Assembly: GCA_902622875.1 (NCBI GenBank)
Contig: CACNRW010000002.1
Span: forward strand, 89,535 to 153,534
Source of the DNA: an uncultured SAR116 cluster alpha proteobacterium
GTDB lineage: Bacteria; Pseudomonadota; Alphaproteobacteria; Puniceispirillales; Marisalimonadaceae
Direction of reading: 5' to 3'
Length of the DNA: 64,000 nucleotides
Part shown: positions 47,797 to 55,967 of the stretch, piece after piece
Numbering within the stretch: the first letter of the stretch is position 1
Layout: the number at the start of each line of letters is the position of its first letter
Program-made: the position numbers and the translations under genes
Notes under the pieces: model-generated
What the model was told of the DNA's origin: nothing
Seen by the model: the letters and a program-made list of their open reading frames with translations, nothing else
Databases searched by the model: none

Positions 47797-48339
47797 TTAA
47801 AATTTACTCCCACGTAATTTTAAAAATTCTAATTCTGATTTTGTTGATTTTCTAACTAAAATTTCATTTCTATTAGGATATCTTGAAAAAGTTTCTATCA
47901 CTTTTTTATGCCTTAATGCTGAATCATAAGTTTTTTTATTTGTATATTTTTTAAAAAAGGGAAGACTAGATTCATGATCTGAGAGTTTTTCACTATGCAT
48001 AAAAGGCATCAAAAGAAAGCTATTATAGTTATATTCCATAGATTTAAGAAAACTTTTCTTTATTGAGATTTTTGATAATTTTAGAGCTTTTTCATCTGCA
48101 GCAAATGATCTAATTTGGCTTCTATATATATTTCTACTAAATTGATCTAATACAATTATCCACGAAAGACAATTTTCTCTAGTAATAGGAATTTTATTGA
48201 TTTCATTTTCTAGGCAATATTCAAGTGTTTTTTGAAATCTATTTTTTATTAATTGATCAAATTCTGTATCTTTTTTAAACCACATTTTTGGAGTGCAATC
48301 TCTAAACCAAAAATCTAAAATCATTGCAGAATTAATCAT
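47797..48339 (-). CDS. DUF924 family protein
   Basis: This protein of about 180 residues belongs to DUF924, a helical, TPR-like family with no known reaction. Hallmarks are ILDFWF near the start, LSWIIVLDQFSRNIYR, DEKALKLS and FLLMPFMHSEKLSDHE. A TTG at 48345 opens a slightly longer frame; I use the ATG at 48339, which lies within the last codons of the small upstream gene and is probably reached by coupling. Confidence 0.87.
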   Translation of the reverse strand: MINSAMILDFWFRDCTPKMWFKKDTEFDQLIKNRFQKTLEYCLENEINKIPITRENCLSWIIVLDQFSRNIYRSQIRSFAADEKALKLSKISIKKSFLKSMEYNYNSFLLMPFMHSEKLSDHESSLPFFKKYTNKKTYDSALRHKKVIETFSRYPNRNEILVRKSTKSELEFLKLRGSKF

Positions 48340-48490
48340 GATCAATTTTTTTTAAAATTTTGCTGATTTCTCTTCCCATTTGTTTTTGACCAAAAAAGGG
48401 TGCTTTTTCACATGCTTGAGCAAGATACTTGACGTCTTTTGTTTCAAGATATTTTTTCCATAAAACAGACATTAATTTTTCTAAATCCAT
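48332..48490 (-). CDS. Small 52-residue protein between MFS transporter and DUF924 genes
   Basis: An ATG at 48490 overlaps the stop codon of the MFS gene (TGATG), with AAGGA ten bases upstream. The frame reads MDLEKLMSVLWKKYLETK, continues with CEKAPFFGQKQMGREISKIL and stops at 48332, overlapping the DUF924 start by eight bases. The tight overlaps at both ends and the amphipathic, protein-like composition support a real gene. I do not recognise the family and there is no membrane segment. Confidence 0.65.
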   Translation of the reverse strand: MDLEKLMSVLWKKYLETKDVKYLAQACEKAPFFGQKQMGREISKILKKIDHD

Positions 48491-49716
48491 CAATCATTGT
48501 TCCTTTTTGAATTTATATAAACTAAATATAGATAAAACATTATAGAGACATTTATGATATTCCAAAATATTCCATTTAAAAATGCCAATTTATATGAATT
48601 AGTATAGTCAAAAATTTCTCCTGACAACCAACCACCTAATGACATTCCAATTATAGTTGCGAATATGAGTAACCCAACTCTTTCAGCAACTTCATTAGAA
48701 GGCAAGAATTTACTTATGATCACAGTATAGATAGGTACTATTCCTCCTTGGGATAATCCAAAAAAAACTGCAACAATGTACAAAGATAATTGACTATTAA
48801 AAGGCAAAAACATTGATAGAGAAATAGCTTGAAGACTTGATCCAAGAATAAGCGTTTGAATAGGACCTATTTTGTCTGATAAAAAGCCAAACAATATTCT
48901 ACTTGTTACAGCTGCAAATAACATAAATGATAATATTTCGGTTCCAACGGTTAGACCATATCCATAATCAATGCACAAAGGCACTATGTGCACCTGTGGC
49001 ACAGACATAGCAACACAACAAAAAACACCAGCAAACATTAGTAAATTTTGAATTTTTTTATTACTAACTGGTAATTTTATAGTGGAATTTACATTTTTGT
49101 TTTTGTTAAAATTTTGTATATTTTCTTCTGCTTTTGTTTTCTTTTCTCCTAGAAAAAAAAATAATATTGGGATGCAAATGCTGCATACTACAGCAATAAA
49201 TAAATGTGCACTCTTCCATTGGCCGTCAATTAAAAAGTCTTTGATTAAAAATGGCCATATTGCACCACATAAATGTTGACCACTTGCGACTAGAGAGACA
49301 GCAAGACCTTTTCTTTTATAAAAAAATTTAGATATATCTGCCATCATTGGACCAAAAAAAGCAGCAGCAGAAAACCCTAAAAAAAACTGAATTATAGACA
49401 GCCAAAAAACATTTGTTGCTAAAATTGAAAATAAATAAGAAGAAACTAATAAAATTAAAGCAAAAATTATTGGTTTTCTAATCCCAATTTTGTCCAACAT
49501 ACGACCAATTATTACATTACCTATACCGTAACCAAACATGGTTGCAACATATGGATAGGTAGAAGCTGCTCTATCTAGTTCAAACTCATTTTGAATATTT
49601 GGCATTATTATAACAACAGACCACATGCCTGCAGTTCCAATAACACTCATAGTAAAGATAATTATTAATCTTAGCCAAGCTTGCTTACTGTCTAGCTCTA
49701 TAAAATTATTCTTCAT
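48490..49716 (-). CDS. MFS transporter
   Basis: This 408-residue membrane protein has about twelve hydrophobic segments, the MFS loop motif GRMLDKIGIRKP after segment 2 and GFLSDKIGPIQT in the second half. The pattern suggests the monocarboxylate or organic-acid branch. It is the first gene of the run MFS, small protein, DUF924, hydrolase, methyltransferase, lyase, and is divergent from the PhyH gene at 49807. Confidence 0.87.
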   Translation of the reverse strand: MKNNFIELDSKQAWLRLIIIFTMSVIGTAGMWSVVIIMPNIQNEFELDRAASTYPYVATMFGYGIGNVIIGRMLDKIGIRKPIIFALILLVSSYLFSILATNVFWLSIIQFFLGFSAAAFFGPMMADISKFFYKRKGLAVSLVASGQHLCGAIWPFLIKDFLIDGQWKSAHLFIAVVCSICIPILFFFLGEKKTKAEENIQNFNKNKNVNSTIKLPVSNKKIQNLLMFAGVFCCVAMSVPQVHIVPLCIDYGYGLTVGTEILSFMLFAAVTSRILFGFLSDKIGPIQTLILGSSLQAISLSMFLPFNSQLSLYIVAVFFGLSQGGIVPIYTVIISKFLPSNEVAERVGLLIFATIIGMSLGGWLSGEIFDYTNSYKLAFLNGIFWNIINVSIMFYLYLVYINSKRNND

Positions 49717-49806
49717 ATATTGTTGCTCTAAAAAATTATTTTATTTAACATATAATTTACAAATGACTAAAATTATTATTACTTTTCTATTTTTTAGGAG
49801 GTATGG

Positions 49807-50697
49807 ATGGCATTATCTAAGGATGAAATAAATTTTTATAATGAGCAAGGTTATTTACTTGTTGAAGATGTTATTTCAGAAAATCAACACAAGGAAATGT
49901 TGGCTTTAGTAGATGGATTTTTTGAAAAATCAAAAATGATCAGAGAAAATGATAATATTTTCGACCTTGAAGATGGTCATTCATCTGATAACCCCAGACT
50001 TAAAAGAATTAAACAACCACACCAACATTCTCAATTTTTTTGGGATATTATAAAAAAGTCAAAAATTGAAGAAATTCTCAAAAATCTTCTTGGTGATAAT
50101 GTATCTTTAAAAACAAGCAAATTAAACACCAAAGCACCTGGCGGGGGGGCCGCTGTGGAATGGCACCAAGATTGGGCATTTTATCCTCACACAAATGATA
50201 ATGTTCTAGCTTTGGGTTTGATGTTAAATGATGTTGATATAGATAATGGACCATTAATGGTAATACCTGAGAGTCACAAGGGCCCTGTGTTAAGTCATTT
50301 TAACAATGGTGTTTTTTGTGGTGCAATTGATCCAGATGATTCAGATTTTGATATGAGTAAAGCAGTAACTTTAACTGGAAAGGCAAGATCTATGACCATT
50401 CATCATGCGCGGACACTTCATGGATCGTCGCCTAATAACAGTAATAGAGATAGATTAGTTTTATTTTATGAATGCAACTCAGCCGATGCATGGCCATTAG
50501 TTGGTGCAGGTGCGTATATGAAAAGCACAAATCCTGTACAATTGTGCAATCAATTAGAAAAGCAAATGGTGTGTGGAAATGTAAGTTATCAACCTAGAAT
50601 GGAGAATGTCCCGGTTACAATTCCTCTTCCTCCAGCACCAGATTATGGATCTATATTCACTTCTCAAAAAACAGGTGGTGCTAAATCGGCATTTTAA
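49807..50697 (+). CDS. PhyH-family Fe(II)/2-oxoglutarate dioxygenase
   Basis: This 296-residue dioxygenase has HxD iron ligands in WHQDWAFYP, the distal histidine in ARTLHGSSPN and the 2-oxoglutarate arginine in NRDRLVLFYECN. A perfect AGGAGG at 49796-49801 sits five bases before the ATG, the strongest ribosome site I saw in the window, so high expression is likely. An ATG four bases earlier is followed by a stop after five codons. Substrate unknown. Confidence 0.9.
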   Translation: MALSKDEINFYNEQGYLLVEDVISENQHKEMLALVDGFFEKSKMIRENDNIFDLEDGHSSDNPRLKRIKQPHQHSQFFWDIIKKSKIEEILKNLLGDNVSLKTSKLNTKAPGGGAAVEWHQDWAFYPHTNDNVLALGLMLNDVDIDNGPLMVIPESHKGPVLSHFNNGVFCGAIDPDDSDFDMSKAVTLTGKARSMTIHHARTLHGSSPNNSNRDRLVLFYECNSADAWPLVGAGAYMKSTNPVQLCNQLEKQMVCGNVSYQPRMENVPVTIPLPPAPDYGSIFTSQKTGGAKSAF

Positions 50698-51461
50698 ATT
50701 TTATAGTCTGGCGAGTATCTCTCAAGTTTTCTTAGCAATGCTGGCCAAGCCAACCTGTCTTTTCCAAAATCAAACATACCTGTAGATTGTTGTTGGGTAG
50801 TTTTTATGGCTTCTTTTGATGGTAAATTTATTTTACCAGCTGCCTGTGCTCTTATCTGAGCCGAACAAGCTTTTTCAAGAAAATATATTCCCATAAAAGC
50901 TATTCCGCATGTTTGTCCAACAGATAAAGTTCCATGATTACGAAGTATAAATAGATTTTTATCTCCTATATCTTTAATTAATCTTTCTTTTTCACTATGA
51001 TCTAGTGCTAGGCCTTCATAATCATGATATGCAATATGAGGATGAATCAGCATAGATGTTTGGCTAATTGGTAGTAATCCATCTTTTTGTATAGAAACAG
51101 CAACACCATCATTAGTATGCAGATGTAAAACGCAATGAGCATCTTCTCTAGCAGAATGTATTGCACTATGAATAGTAAAACCAGCAGGATTTACTTCATA
51201 AGGTGTATCTATAACTGCATCACCATTAAGATCAATTTTAACCAAGCTAGATGCGGTAATCTCATCAAACATCAAACCATAGGGATTGATTAGAAAATGA
51301 TGTTCTGGTCCAGGTATTCTTAAAGACACATGTGTATAAATTAAATCATCCCATCCATACATGGCTATTAATCTGTAAGTAGCGGCTAGATCTAGTCTTA
51401 GTTGCCATTCTTCTTGGCTTATCTTACTTTTTAGCTCATTAGTATCGATCATATAGTTCAT
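50694..51461 (-). CDS. Class II aldolase/adducin-family protein
   Basis: This 255-residue zinc-dependent fold has HVSLRIPGPEHHFLINPYG near residue 44, the metal histidines in CVLHLHTNDGVAV, and ILRNHGTLSVGQT with the third histidine. The family includes fuculose-phosphate and related sugar aldolases and decarboxylases. It ends convergently with the PhyH gene, overlapping its stop by four bases. The upstream GAGGGGG ribosome site supports the ATG at 51461. Confidence 0.88.
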   Translation of the reverse strand: MNYMIDTNELKSKISQEEWQLRLDLAATYRLIAMYGWDDLIYTHVSLRIPGPEHHFLINPYGLMFDEITASSLVKIDLNGDAVIDTPYEVNPAGFTIHSAIHSAREDAHCVLHLHTNDGVAVSIQKDGLLPISQTSMLIHPHIAYHDYEGLALDHSEKERLIKDIGDKNLFILRNHGTLSVGQTCGIAFMGIYFLEKACSAQIRAQAAGKINLPSKEAIKTTQQQSTGMFDFGKDRLAWPALLRKLERYSPDYKI

Positions 51462-51523
51462 AACATATTACCCCCTCAACTTATTTGTATCTCCAATTAT
51501 TTAAGAATAAACATATAATATTA

Positions 51524-51940
51524 TTATTCTTCTATAATTTCTATTTCTCTCTTTAATTTTGTTTTCATTTCTTTTTTATGTAATTTAATTTTAAGTATTC
51601 CATTTACTAACTCTGCCTCATCAACTTCTATATTTTGTTCTAACCTAAACCTTTGTTTAACTGAGTTTGTACGAATACCTTTATGAATAACACCTTCAAA
51701 AGATGTCTTTATTTTATCTTTTACATCTAACATCAAAAAATTATTTAATTGTTCAATAGTTATTTGATCTTGAGTTACACCAGCTAGAGCAATATTTATT
51801 TCATAATTATTATCGTCATACTTTAGAACATCGAAAGCTATATTGGTTTGAGTTTTAATATTAGATAAATTTTTTATTTCGTTAAAAATATCGTCATAAC
51901 CAACATAAAACTTAAATATTTGTTTTTGTTCAAGGCTCAT
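51524..51940 (-). CDS. Hsp20/IbpA-type small heat-shock protein
   Basis: This 138-residue alpha-crystallin-domain chaperone holds unfolding proteins in a soluble state. The domain runs from about residue 34 (FDVLKYDDNNYEINIALAGV) to 125, with KGIRTNSVKQRFRLEQNIEV and the terminal-strand motif ELVNGILKIKLHK. The N-terminal arm begins with about 30 residues including FYVGYDDIF, as in IbpA. It starts one base after the upstream small gene, so the two share a message. Confidence 0.9.
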   Translation of the reverse strand: MSLEQKQIFKFYVGYDDIFNEIKNLSNIKTQTNIAFDVLKYDDNNYEINIALAGVTQDQITIEQLNNFLMLDVKDKIKTSFEGVIHKGIRTNSVKQRFRLEQNIEVDEAELVNGILKIKLHKKEMKTKLKREIEIIEE

Positions 51941-51941
51941 A

Positions 51942-52226
51942 TCATTGATCTATTCTAAAAACTCTTTCACCTTCAATTAATTTAATCTTAGTATTACCTT
52001 TTACTTCGTTAAGTTCGTCGGCCATTATTTTCATAACTTTGGTAGCATCATTTTTGTTTTTAAAGGATGAAATAACAAAACCTGTAGTATCCGAAACTCT
52101 GTAGACCTCACAACTCAACTGACCATTTTTAATATTTCTAGGTATCATAACATTTTGAAAAAATGCTATTATCATATCACAATTTACTTTAGAAGTTGAC
52201 TGAAATTCTGCTATTCGAGAGTACAT
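51942..52226 (-). CDS. Small dimeric alpha/beta-barrel-like protein (possible antibiotic biosynthesis monooxygenase fold)
   Basis: This 94-residue protein has strand-helix-strand spacing and motifs like the ABM family, such as GQLSCEVYRVSDTTGFVISS and a following helix with KNKNDATKVM. The match is by pattern and moderate. It is co-transcribed with Hsp20 (one-base gap). A GAGGT ribosome site lies just before the ATG. The long palindrome at 52241-52263 lies 15 bases upstream of its start. Confidence 0.6.
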   Translation of the reverse strand: MYSRIAEFQSTSKVNCDMIIAFFQNVMIPRNIKNGQLSCEVYRVSDTTGFVISSFKNKNDATKVMKIMADELNEVKGNTKIKLIEGERVFRIDQ

Positions 52227-52240
52227 TTTTACCTCTTGTT

Positions 52241-52263
52241 AATTACATAACTAGTATGTAATT
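52241..52263. promoter_or_regulatory. 23-base palindrome between divergent genes (candidate operator)
   Basis: Nine-base arms AATTACATA and TATGTAATT flank a five-base centre (ACTAG). It lies in the 72-base space between the Hsp20 operon (starting at 52226, minus) and a secreted small-protein gene (52299, plus). The symmetry and location suit binding of a dimeric repressor or activator acting on one or both sides. It is not followed by a T tract, so a terminator is unlikely. Confidence 0.5.
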
Positions 52264-52298
52264 GTATATTATTAATTTAATTTACAAAAAGTAACAAT

Positions 52299-52580
52299 AT
52301 GAAGATTTTTTATTTTTTAATTTTTATTTTTATTTATTCTCAATCCTATGCTCATGAATGTGTCTTAAAAGGGACATCTGCTAAAGACATAACTATTTAT
52401 AATACCTGTAAAGCTGATGCCAAGAATAAAAAGCCTATTAACAATGATTTAAATAATACCTTATTAAAAGCAAAAATTAAAAAATTGAAAAATGAAAATA
52501 ACAATCTCAAAAATCAATTATTAGATATTAAAATTAGATTAAACTCATTATTAGCAAGAGTTAATTCATATATTAATTAA
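52299..52580 (+). CDS. Small exported coiled-coil protein
   Basis: This 93-residue protein has a signal peptide (hydrophobic 2-15, cleavage near SYA-HE at 18). A short segment with two cysteines (C21, C37) follows, then a lysine- and asparagine-rich helix from about 52 to 90 with leucine heptads, likely a coiled coil. It may be a periplasmic or outer-membrane-associated helper. I do not recognise a family. It precedes the SDR at 52603 by 22 bases. Confidence 0.65.
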   Translation: MKIFYFLIFIFIYSQSYAHECVLKGTSAKDITIYNTCKADAKNKKPINNDLNNTLLKAKIKKLKNENNNLKNQLLDIKIRLNSLLARVNSYIN

Positions 52581-52602
52581 CAAAAAAGGCATATTATATA
52601 AA

Positions 52603-53322
52603 ATGAAAAAAGCTTTAGTTATAGGTGTTGGACCTCTTAATGGTCTCGGAGGACAACTTTGTAAAAAAATTGCTCAAAACAACTTTGAAGTATTTGTAGC
52701 GGGTAGAACAATTAATTCATTAAATAAAGTGGTAGAAAGTATTATTGAAGAAGGTAATCAAGCTAAACCAATAGTTGTTGATACAACAAATGAAAATCAA
52801 ATTAAAAAGATGATTAAAGAAATTGGTTCTGGTTTAGATTTTGCTGTCTACAATGTTGGGAATAGTACACCTGGCAAAATAATTGACATGGAGCCAAGTT
52901 ATTTTAGGCAGAGTTGGGAATCTGGATGCTATGGTGGATTTTTGTTTGCCAAAGAAGTCATAAAAGTATTTTTAAAAGAGAATACCCCTGGCACAATTTT
53001 GTTTACAGGTGCTAGCGCGTCTTTAAGGGGTAAATCAAACTTTGGAGCATTTAATTCAGCAAAAGGTGCTCTTCGTAATTTAGCCCAAGCAATTGCAAAA
53101 GAATATGCTGAAAACTCAATTCACGTAGGTCATATTATTGTTGATGGAGGTTTGGCAGGTGAGAGGATAAAACAAAGAGTGTCTGATTTTGATGAAAGAG
53201 TAAAAGATGGAAAATTAATAGATATAAATAGTGTCACTGATGCTTACATGTATTTATATAATCAAAATAAAAATGCGTGGACTTTTGAATTAGATATAAG
53301 AACATCTAAAGAAAATTGGTAA
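52603..53322 (+). CDS. SDR-family protein with Phe in place of the catalytic Tyr
   Basis: This 239-residue Rossmann protein has VIGVGPLNGLGGQL at 6-19 (a looser nucleotide loop), NVG where most SDRs have NAG, and GASASLRGKSNFGAF near 136-150. The catalytic site reads F150-N-S-A-K154, so tyrosine is replaced by phenylalanine while lysine is kept. A subgroup of SDRs has this change, so it may be a family trait. It is followed 16 bases later by a standard SDR. Confidence 0.82.
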   Translation: MKKALVIGVGPLNGLGGQLCKKIAQNNFEVFVAGRTINSLNKVVESIIEEGNQAKPIVVDTTNENQIKKMIKEIGSGLDFAVYNVGNSTPGKIIDMEPSYFRQSWESGCYGGFLFAKEVIKVFLKENTPGTILFTGASASLRGKSNFGAFNSAKGALRNLAQAIAKEYAENSIHVGHIIVDGGLAGERIKQRVSDFDERVKDGKLIDINSVTDAYMYLYNQNKNAWTFELDIRTSKENW

Positions 53323-53338
53323 TAGGAAGGAATTTGAA

Positions 53339-54103
53339 ATGAAACTTTTTGATCTAACAGGAAAGGTTGCTCTAGTTACTGGTGGAAATGGAGGTATCGG
53401 TTTAGCGATGTCAAAAGCTATGGGAGAAGCTGGAGCTACAATTATAATAGCTGGTAGAAATGATGAAAAAAACACCCAATCAATTAGAATTTTAAATTCT
53501 CAAAATATAGAATGTAAATCCTTTCATGTTGATGTTGTTGACGAGAACTCATGTAATAAACTGATTGAGAATGTTGTTAGTAACTTTGGCAAATTAAATA
53601 TATTAGTAAATAATGCAGGGACTAATATTAGAAAGAGACCCGAGGAATACGAACTTGATGAGTGGAAAGGAATAATAGACACAAATTTAATAAGCATGTT
53701 TACATGTTCCAAAGCTTCTTTTAAGCATTTTAAAGATGCTAATGGTGGAAAAATTATAAATATTGGTTCAATGCATTCTTTGTTTGGTGCCCCGCTCGGT
53801 AGTGCCTATTCTGCTAGTAAAGGTGGAGTTGTTCAATTAACAAAAAGTCTTGCTAATGCTTGGGCAAAAGATAATGTTCAAGTAAACGCAGTGCTTCCAG
53901 GTTACATAGATACATCACTAACTCGACAGGCGAGGATAGATATTCCAGAACTTCAAAGTAGAGTTGAAGAGAGAACACCAGTAGGTCGATGGGGAGAACC
54001 AGATGATTTAGGTGGCATAGCTGTGTTTTTATCAAGTGAGGGATCTAATTATATTACAGGAACGGCTATACCCGTAGACGGCGGTTATTCTATAAATGGA
54101 TAA
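53339..54103 (+). CDS. SDR-family oxidoreductase (gluconate 5-dehydrogenase-like)
   Basis: This 254-residue classical SDR has TGGNGGIG at 15-22, NNAGTNIRK near 92, serine in NIGSMHS and catalytic YSASK. The TNIRKxxEEY segment is common in gluconate/deoxygluconate dehydrogenases. It is part of a plus-strand run with the SDR before it and the DapA-family aldolase after it (57-base gap), which suits sugar-acid catabolism. Confidence 0.88.
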   Translation: MKLFDLTGKVALVTGGNGGIGLAMSKAMGEAGATIIIAGRNDEKNTQSIRILNSQNIECKSFHVDVVDENSCNKLIENVVSNFGKLNILVNNAGTNIRKRPEEYELDEWKGIIDTNLISMFTCSKASFKHFKDANGGKIINIGSMHSLFGAPLGSAYSASKGGVVQLTKSLANAWAKDNVQVNAVLPGYIDTSLTRQARIDIPELQSRVEERTPVGRWGEPDDLGGIAVFLSSEGSNYITGTAIPVDGGYSING

Positions 54104-54160
54104 ATTTTTAATTATTAAAATTTTTCTTTAAAAAATAGTTCTTTATGTTACGAGGATAAA

Positions 54161-55093
54161 ATGAATAATGTGTTCAAAGGGTGTATGCCAGCGCTTATGA
54201 CACCTTGTAATAATGATTATTCTCCAAACTTTGAATTACTTCTTAGTAAAGCTAAAGAATTAATCGACACAGTAATGTCAGCAGTGATTTACTGCGGCTC
54301 AATGGGTGATTGGCCACTCCTTTTAGACGAGCAGAGGCAACAAGGTGTTGCTAAATTAGTAAATGCAGGTATTCCCACAATTGTAGGGACAGGAGCTATT
54401 AATTCAAGAAAAGCAACAGCTCATGCACAGCACGCCCAAGATGTAGGAGCCCTTGGTCTAATGGTTCTACCAAGAGTACTCTCACGGGGACCGTCATTAA
54501 TAACTCAAAGATCTCATTTTGCTTCGATATTAAGCGCAGCACCAGACCTACCAGCAGTAATCTACAATAGCCATTATTATGGTTTTTCAACAAAAGCAGA
54601 TCTATTTTTTGATTTGAGACAAGAATTTCCCAATTTGGTTGGATTCAAGGAATTTGGAGGTTCAAAAGACTTAACCTATGCAGCAGAAAATATTACATCG
54701 CAAGATGAAAATATATCATTAATGATAGGTGTTGATACAACAGTTTTTCATGGTTATGTCAATTGTGGTGCAGTAGGTGCAATAACTGGCGTTGGTAATG
54801 CTTTCCCGAATGAAGTGTTGCATTTAATAAATTTATGCGAAAAAGCAGCATTAGGTGATCCTGTTTCAAGATCAAAAGCTAGAGAACTTGAAGATGCGTT
54901 GGCTATTTTATCATCTTTTGATGAAGGACCCGACTTAGTTCTTTATTATAAATTTTTAATGGTTCTTAACGGGGATAAAGGTTACGATTTACATTTTAAT
55001 CCAACAGACAAATTAAGTGAAAGTCAAAAAATGTACGCAAAAAAACAATATGATTTATTTGTAAAGTGGTATTCGAGCTGGATAAACAGTTAA
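54161..55093 (+). CDS. DapA-family aldolase/dehydratase (dihydrodipicolinate synthase family)
   Basis: This 310-residue TIM barrel has the Schiff-base lysine in VGFKEFGGSKD near residue 166, the tyrosine in AVIYNSHYYGF near 140 and an ALMTPCNNDYSP N terminus. The catabolic members of the family (sugar-acid dehydratases, 2-oxo-3-deoxy aldolases) are likelier than lysine synthesis given the SDR neighbours. It is the last of the plus-strand group. Confidence 0.87.
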   Translation: MNNVFKGCMPALMTPCNNDYSPNFELLLSKAKELIDTVMSAVIYCGSMGDWPLLLDEQRQQGVAKLVNAGIPTIVGTGAINSRKATAHAQHAQDVGALGLMVLPRVLSRGPSLITQRSHFASILSAAPDLPAVIYNSHYYGFSTKADLFFDLRQEFPNLVGFKEFGGSKDLTYAAENITSQDENISLMIGVDTTVFHGYVNCGAVGAITGVGNAFPNEVLHLINLCEKAALGDPVSRSKARELEDALAILSSFDEGPDLVLYYKFLMVLNGDKGYDLHFNPTDKLSESQKMYAKKQYDLFVKWYSSWINS

Positions 55094-55116
55094 GTTAAAA
55101 ATGTATTTTATTTGTA

Positions 55117-55287
55117 TTATTTTTCGTCAACACCATTTAACTCAGAAGTGTCTGCTGTTGAATTATTGTCAATTGTATGATTTTTTTTATTTTTCATTTG
55201 TTTACATGCTTCTTTTATCACCAAACCAATTACGATACCACCAGTTAACCCTATTGCTGTTCCTTTTAATAAACCTAAACCAAACAT
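55117..55287 (-). CDS. Small 56-residue single-pass membrane protein
   Basis: A minus-strand ATG at 55287 is preceded by a good ribosome site (GAGGTG, five to six bases away). The frame starts MFGLGLLKGTAIGLTGG, continues with a glycine-rich hydrophobic helix to about residue 24, then KEACKQMKNKK and a polar acidic tail, ending at 55117. Typical of a small inner-membrane protein with a cytoplasmic tail. It lies 20 bases beyond the tRNA-Arg gene on the same strand and may be read from the same transcript. No family recognised. Confidence 0.65.
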   Translation of the reverse strand: MFGLGLLKGTAIGLTGGIVIGLVIKEACKQMKNKKNHTIDNNSTADTSELNGVDEK

Positions 55288-55307
55288 TAAATCACCTCAA
55301 AAATAAA

Positions 55308-55384
55308 TGGTGAACGCGAGAGGATTCGAACCTCTGACCTACTGCTTAGAAGGCAGTTGCTCTATCCAGCTGAGCTACGCGTCC
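55308..55384 (-). tRNA. tRNA-Arg (anticodon UCU)
   Basis: This 77-base tRNA on the minus strand has its 5' end at 55384 and an encoded CCA at 55308-55310. The acceptor stem GGACGCG pairs with CGCGTTC (one G-U). The D arm is TAGCTCAGCTGGATAGAGCA, the anticodon loop is CTTCTAA within the ACTGC/GCAGT stem, and the T loop is GGTTCGAATCC. The anticodon TCT reads AGA/AGG, the main arginine codons expected in an AT-rich genome. Confidence 0.97.
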
Positions 55385-55479
55385 ATATTAATAGATTTAT
55401 TTTTTATTACTTAAAAATAATTAAGTCAAAACAAATGTATTAAAAATTTGTATAAATTAAATGTAAAAACTATCAAAAA

Positions 55480-55887
55480 TTAGTAATAAAATATTTTTTG
55501 CATACAGGTCATTGGTTTAGGTATCTTATCTAATTTTTCGATCCCAAGGCCAACACTTAGTACTATAGATGACAGCTTCGAGGTAACCTTGTCAAAAGTC
55601 CATGCAAAATCAGTTGTTTTTAAGAAATCTTTATCTTCCCAAATCACATAAGCACCTTGTTTTTCAGCTAAAAGATTTCCTATTTCAATAAACTTACCAT
55701 TAATTCGTCTATATACTTTTGGATTATCCATATCTTTTGATCTATCAAAAAGAAATTCAAATTTATAATTATCATCACTGCAGTCAAAGCCAGCTGATGG
55801 TAAACTTATATCATTTGCTATTAATTTAGAGGGAAATAAAAAAATAATAAAAATTGCTAAAATAAAATTAAGTTTTAAAAATTTCAT
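55480..55887 (-). CDS. Exported hypothetical protein
   Basis: This 135-residue precursor has a signal peptide (hydrophobic 7-20, cleavage near LIA-ND at 25). The mature part has two cysteines (C36, C128) that could pair in the periplasm, with RRINGKFIEIGN and KTTDFAWTFDKVTSKLS segments. I do not recognise a family. It stands alone between the tRNA gene and the VOC gene. Confidence 0.6.
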   Translation of the reverse strand: MKFLKLNFILAIFIIFLFPSKLIANDISLPSAGFDCSDDNYKFEFLFDRSKDMDNPKVYRRINGKFIEIGNLLAEKQGAYVIWEDKDFLKTTDFAWTFDKVTSKLSSIVLSVGLGIEKLDKIPKPMTCMQKIFYY

Positions 55888-55967
55888 AAATTATACTTTC
55901 TATTTATTTCTAAAAGTTATTCTATTAACTTAAAATATTATGTAAAATATTTTATTGTAAGAAACTA

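Noticed and set aside
54161..55093. DapA of lysine biosynthesis
   Set aside because: Sequence and neighbours (two SDRs) point to a catabolic member of the family.
55308..55384. tRNA-Arg as the attachment site of an integrated element
   Set aside because: No integrase, no repeated tRNA 3' end and no phage genes are visible on either side.
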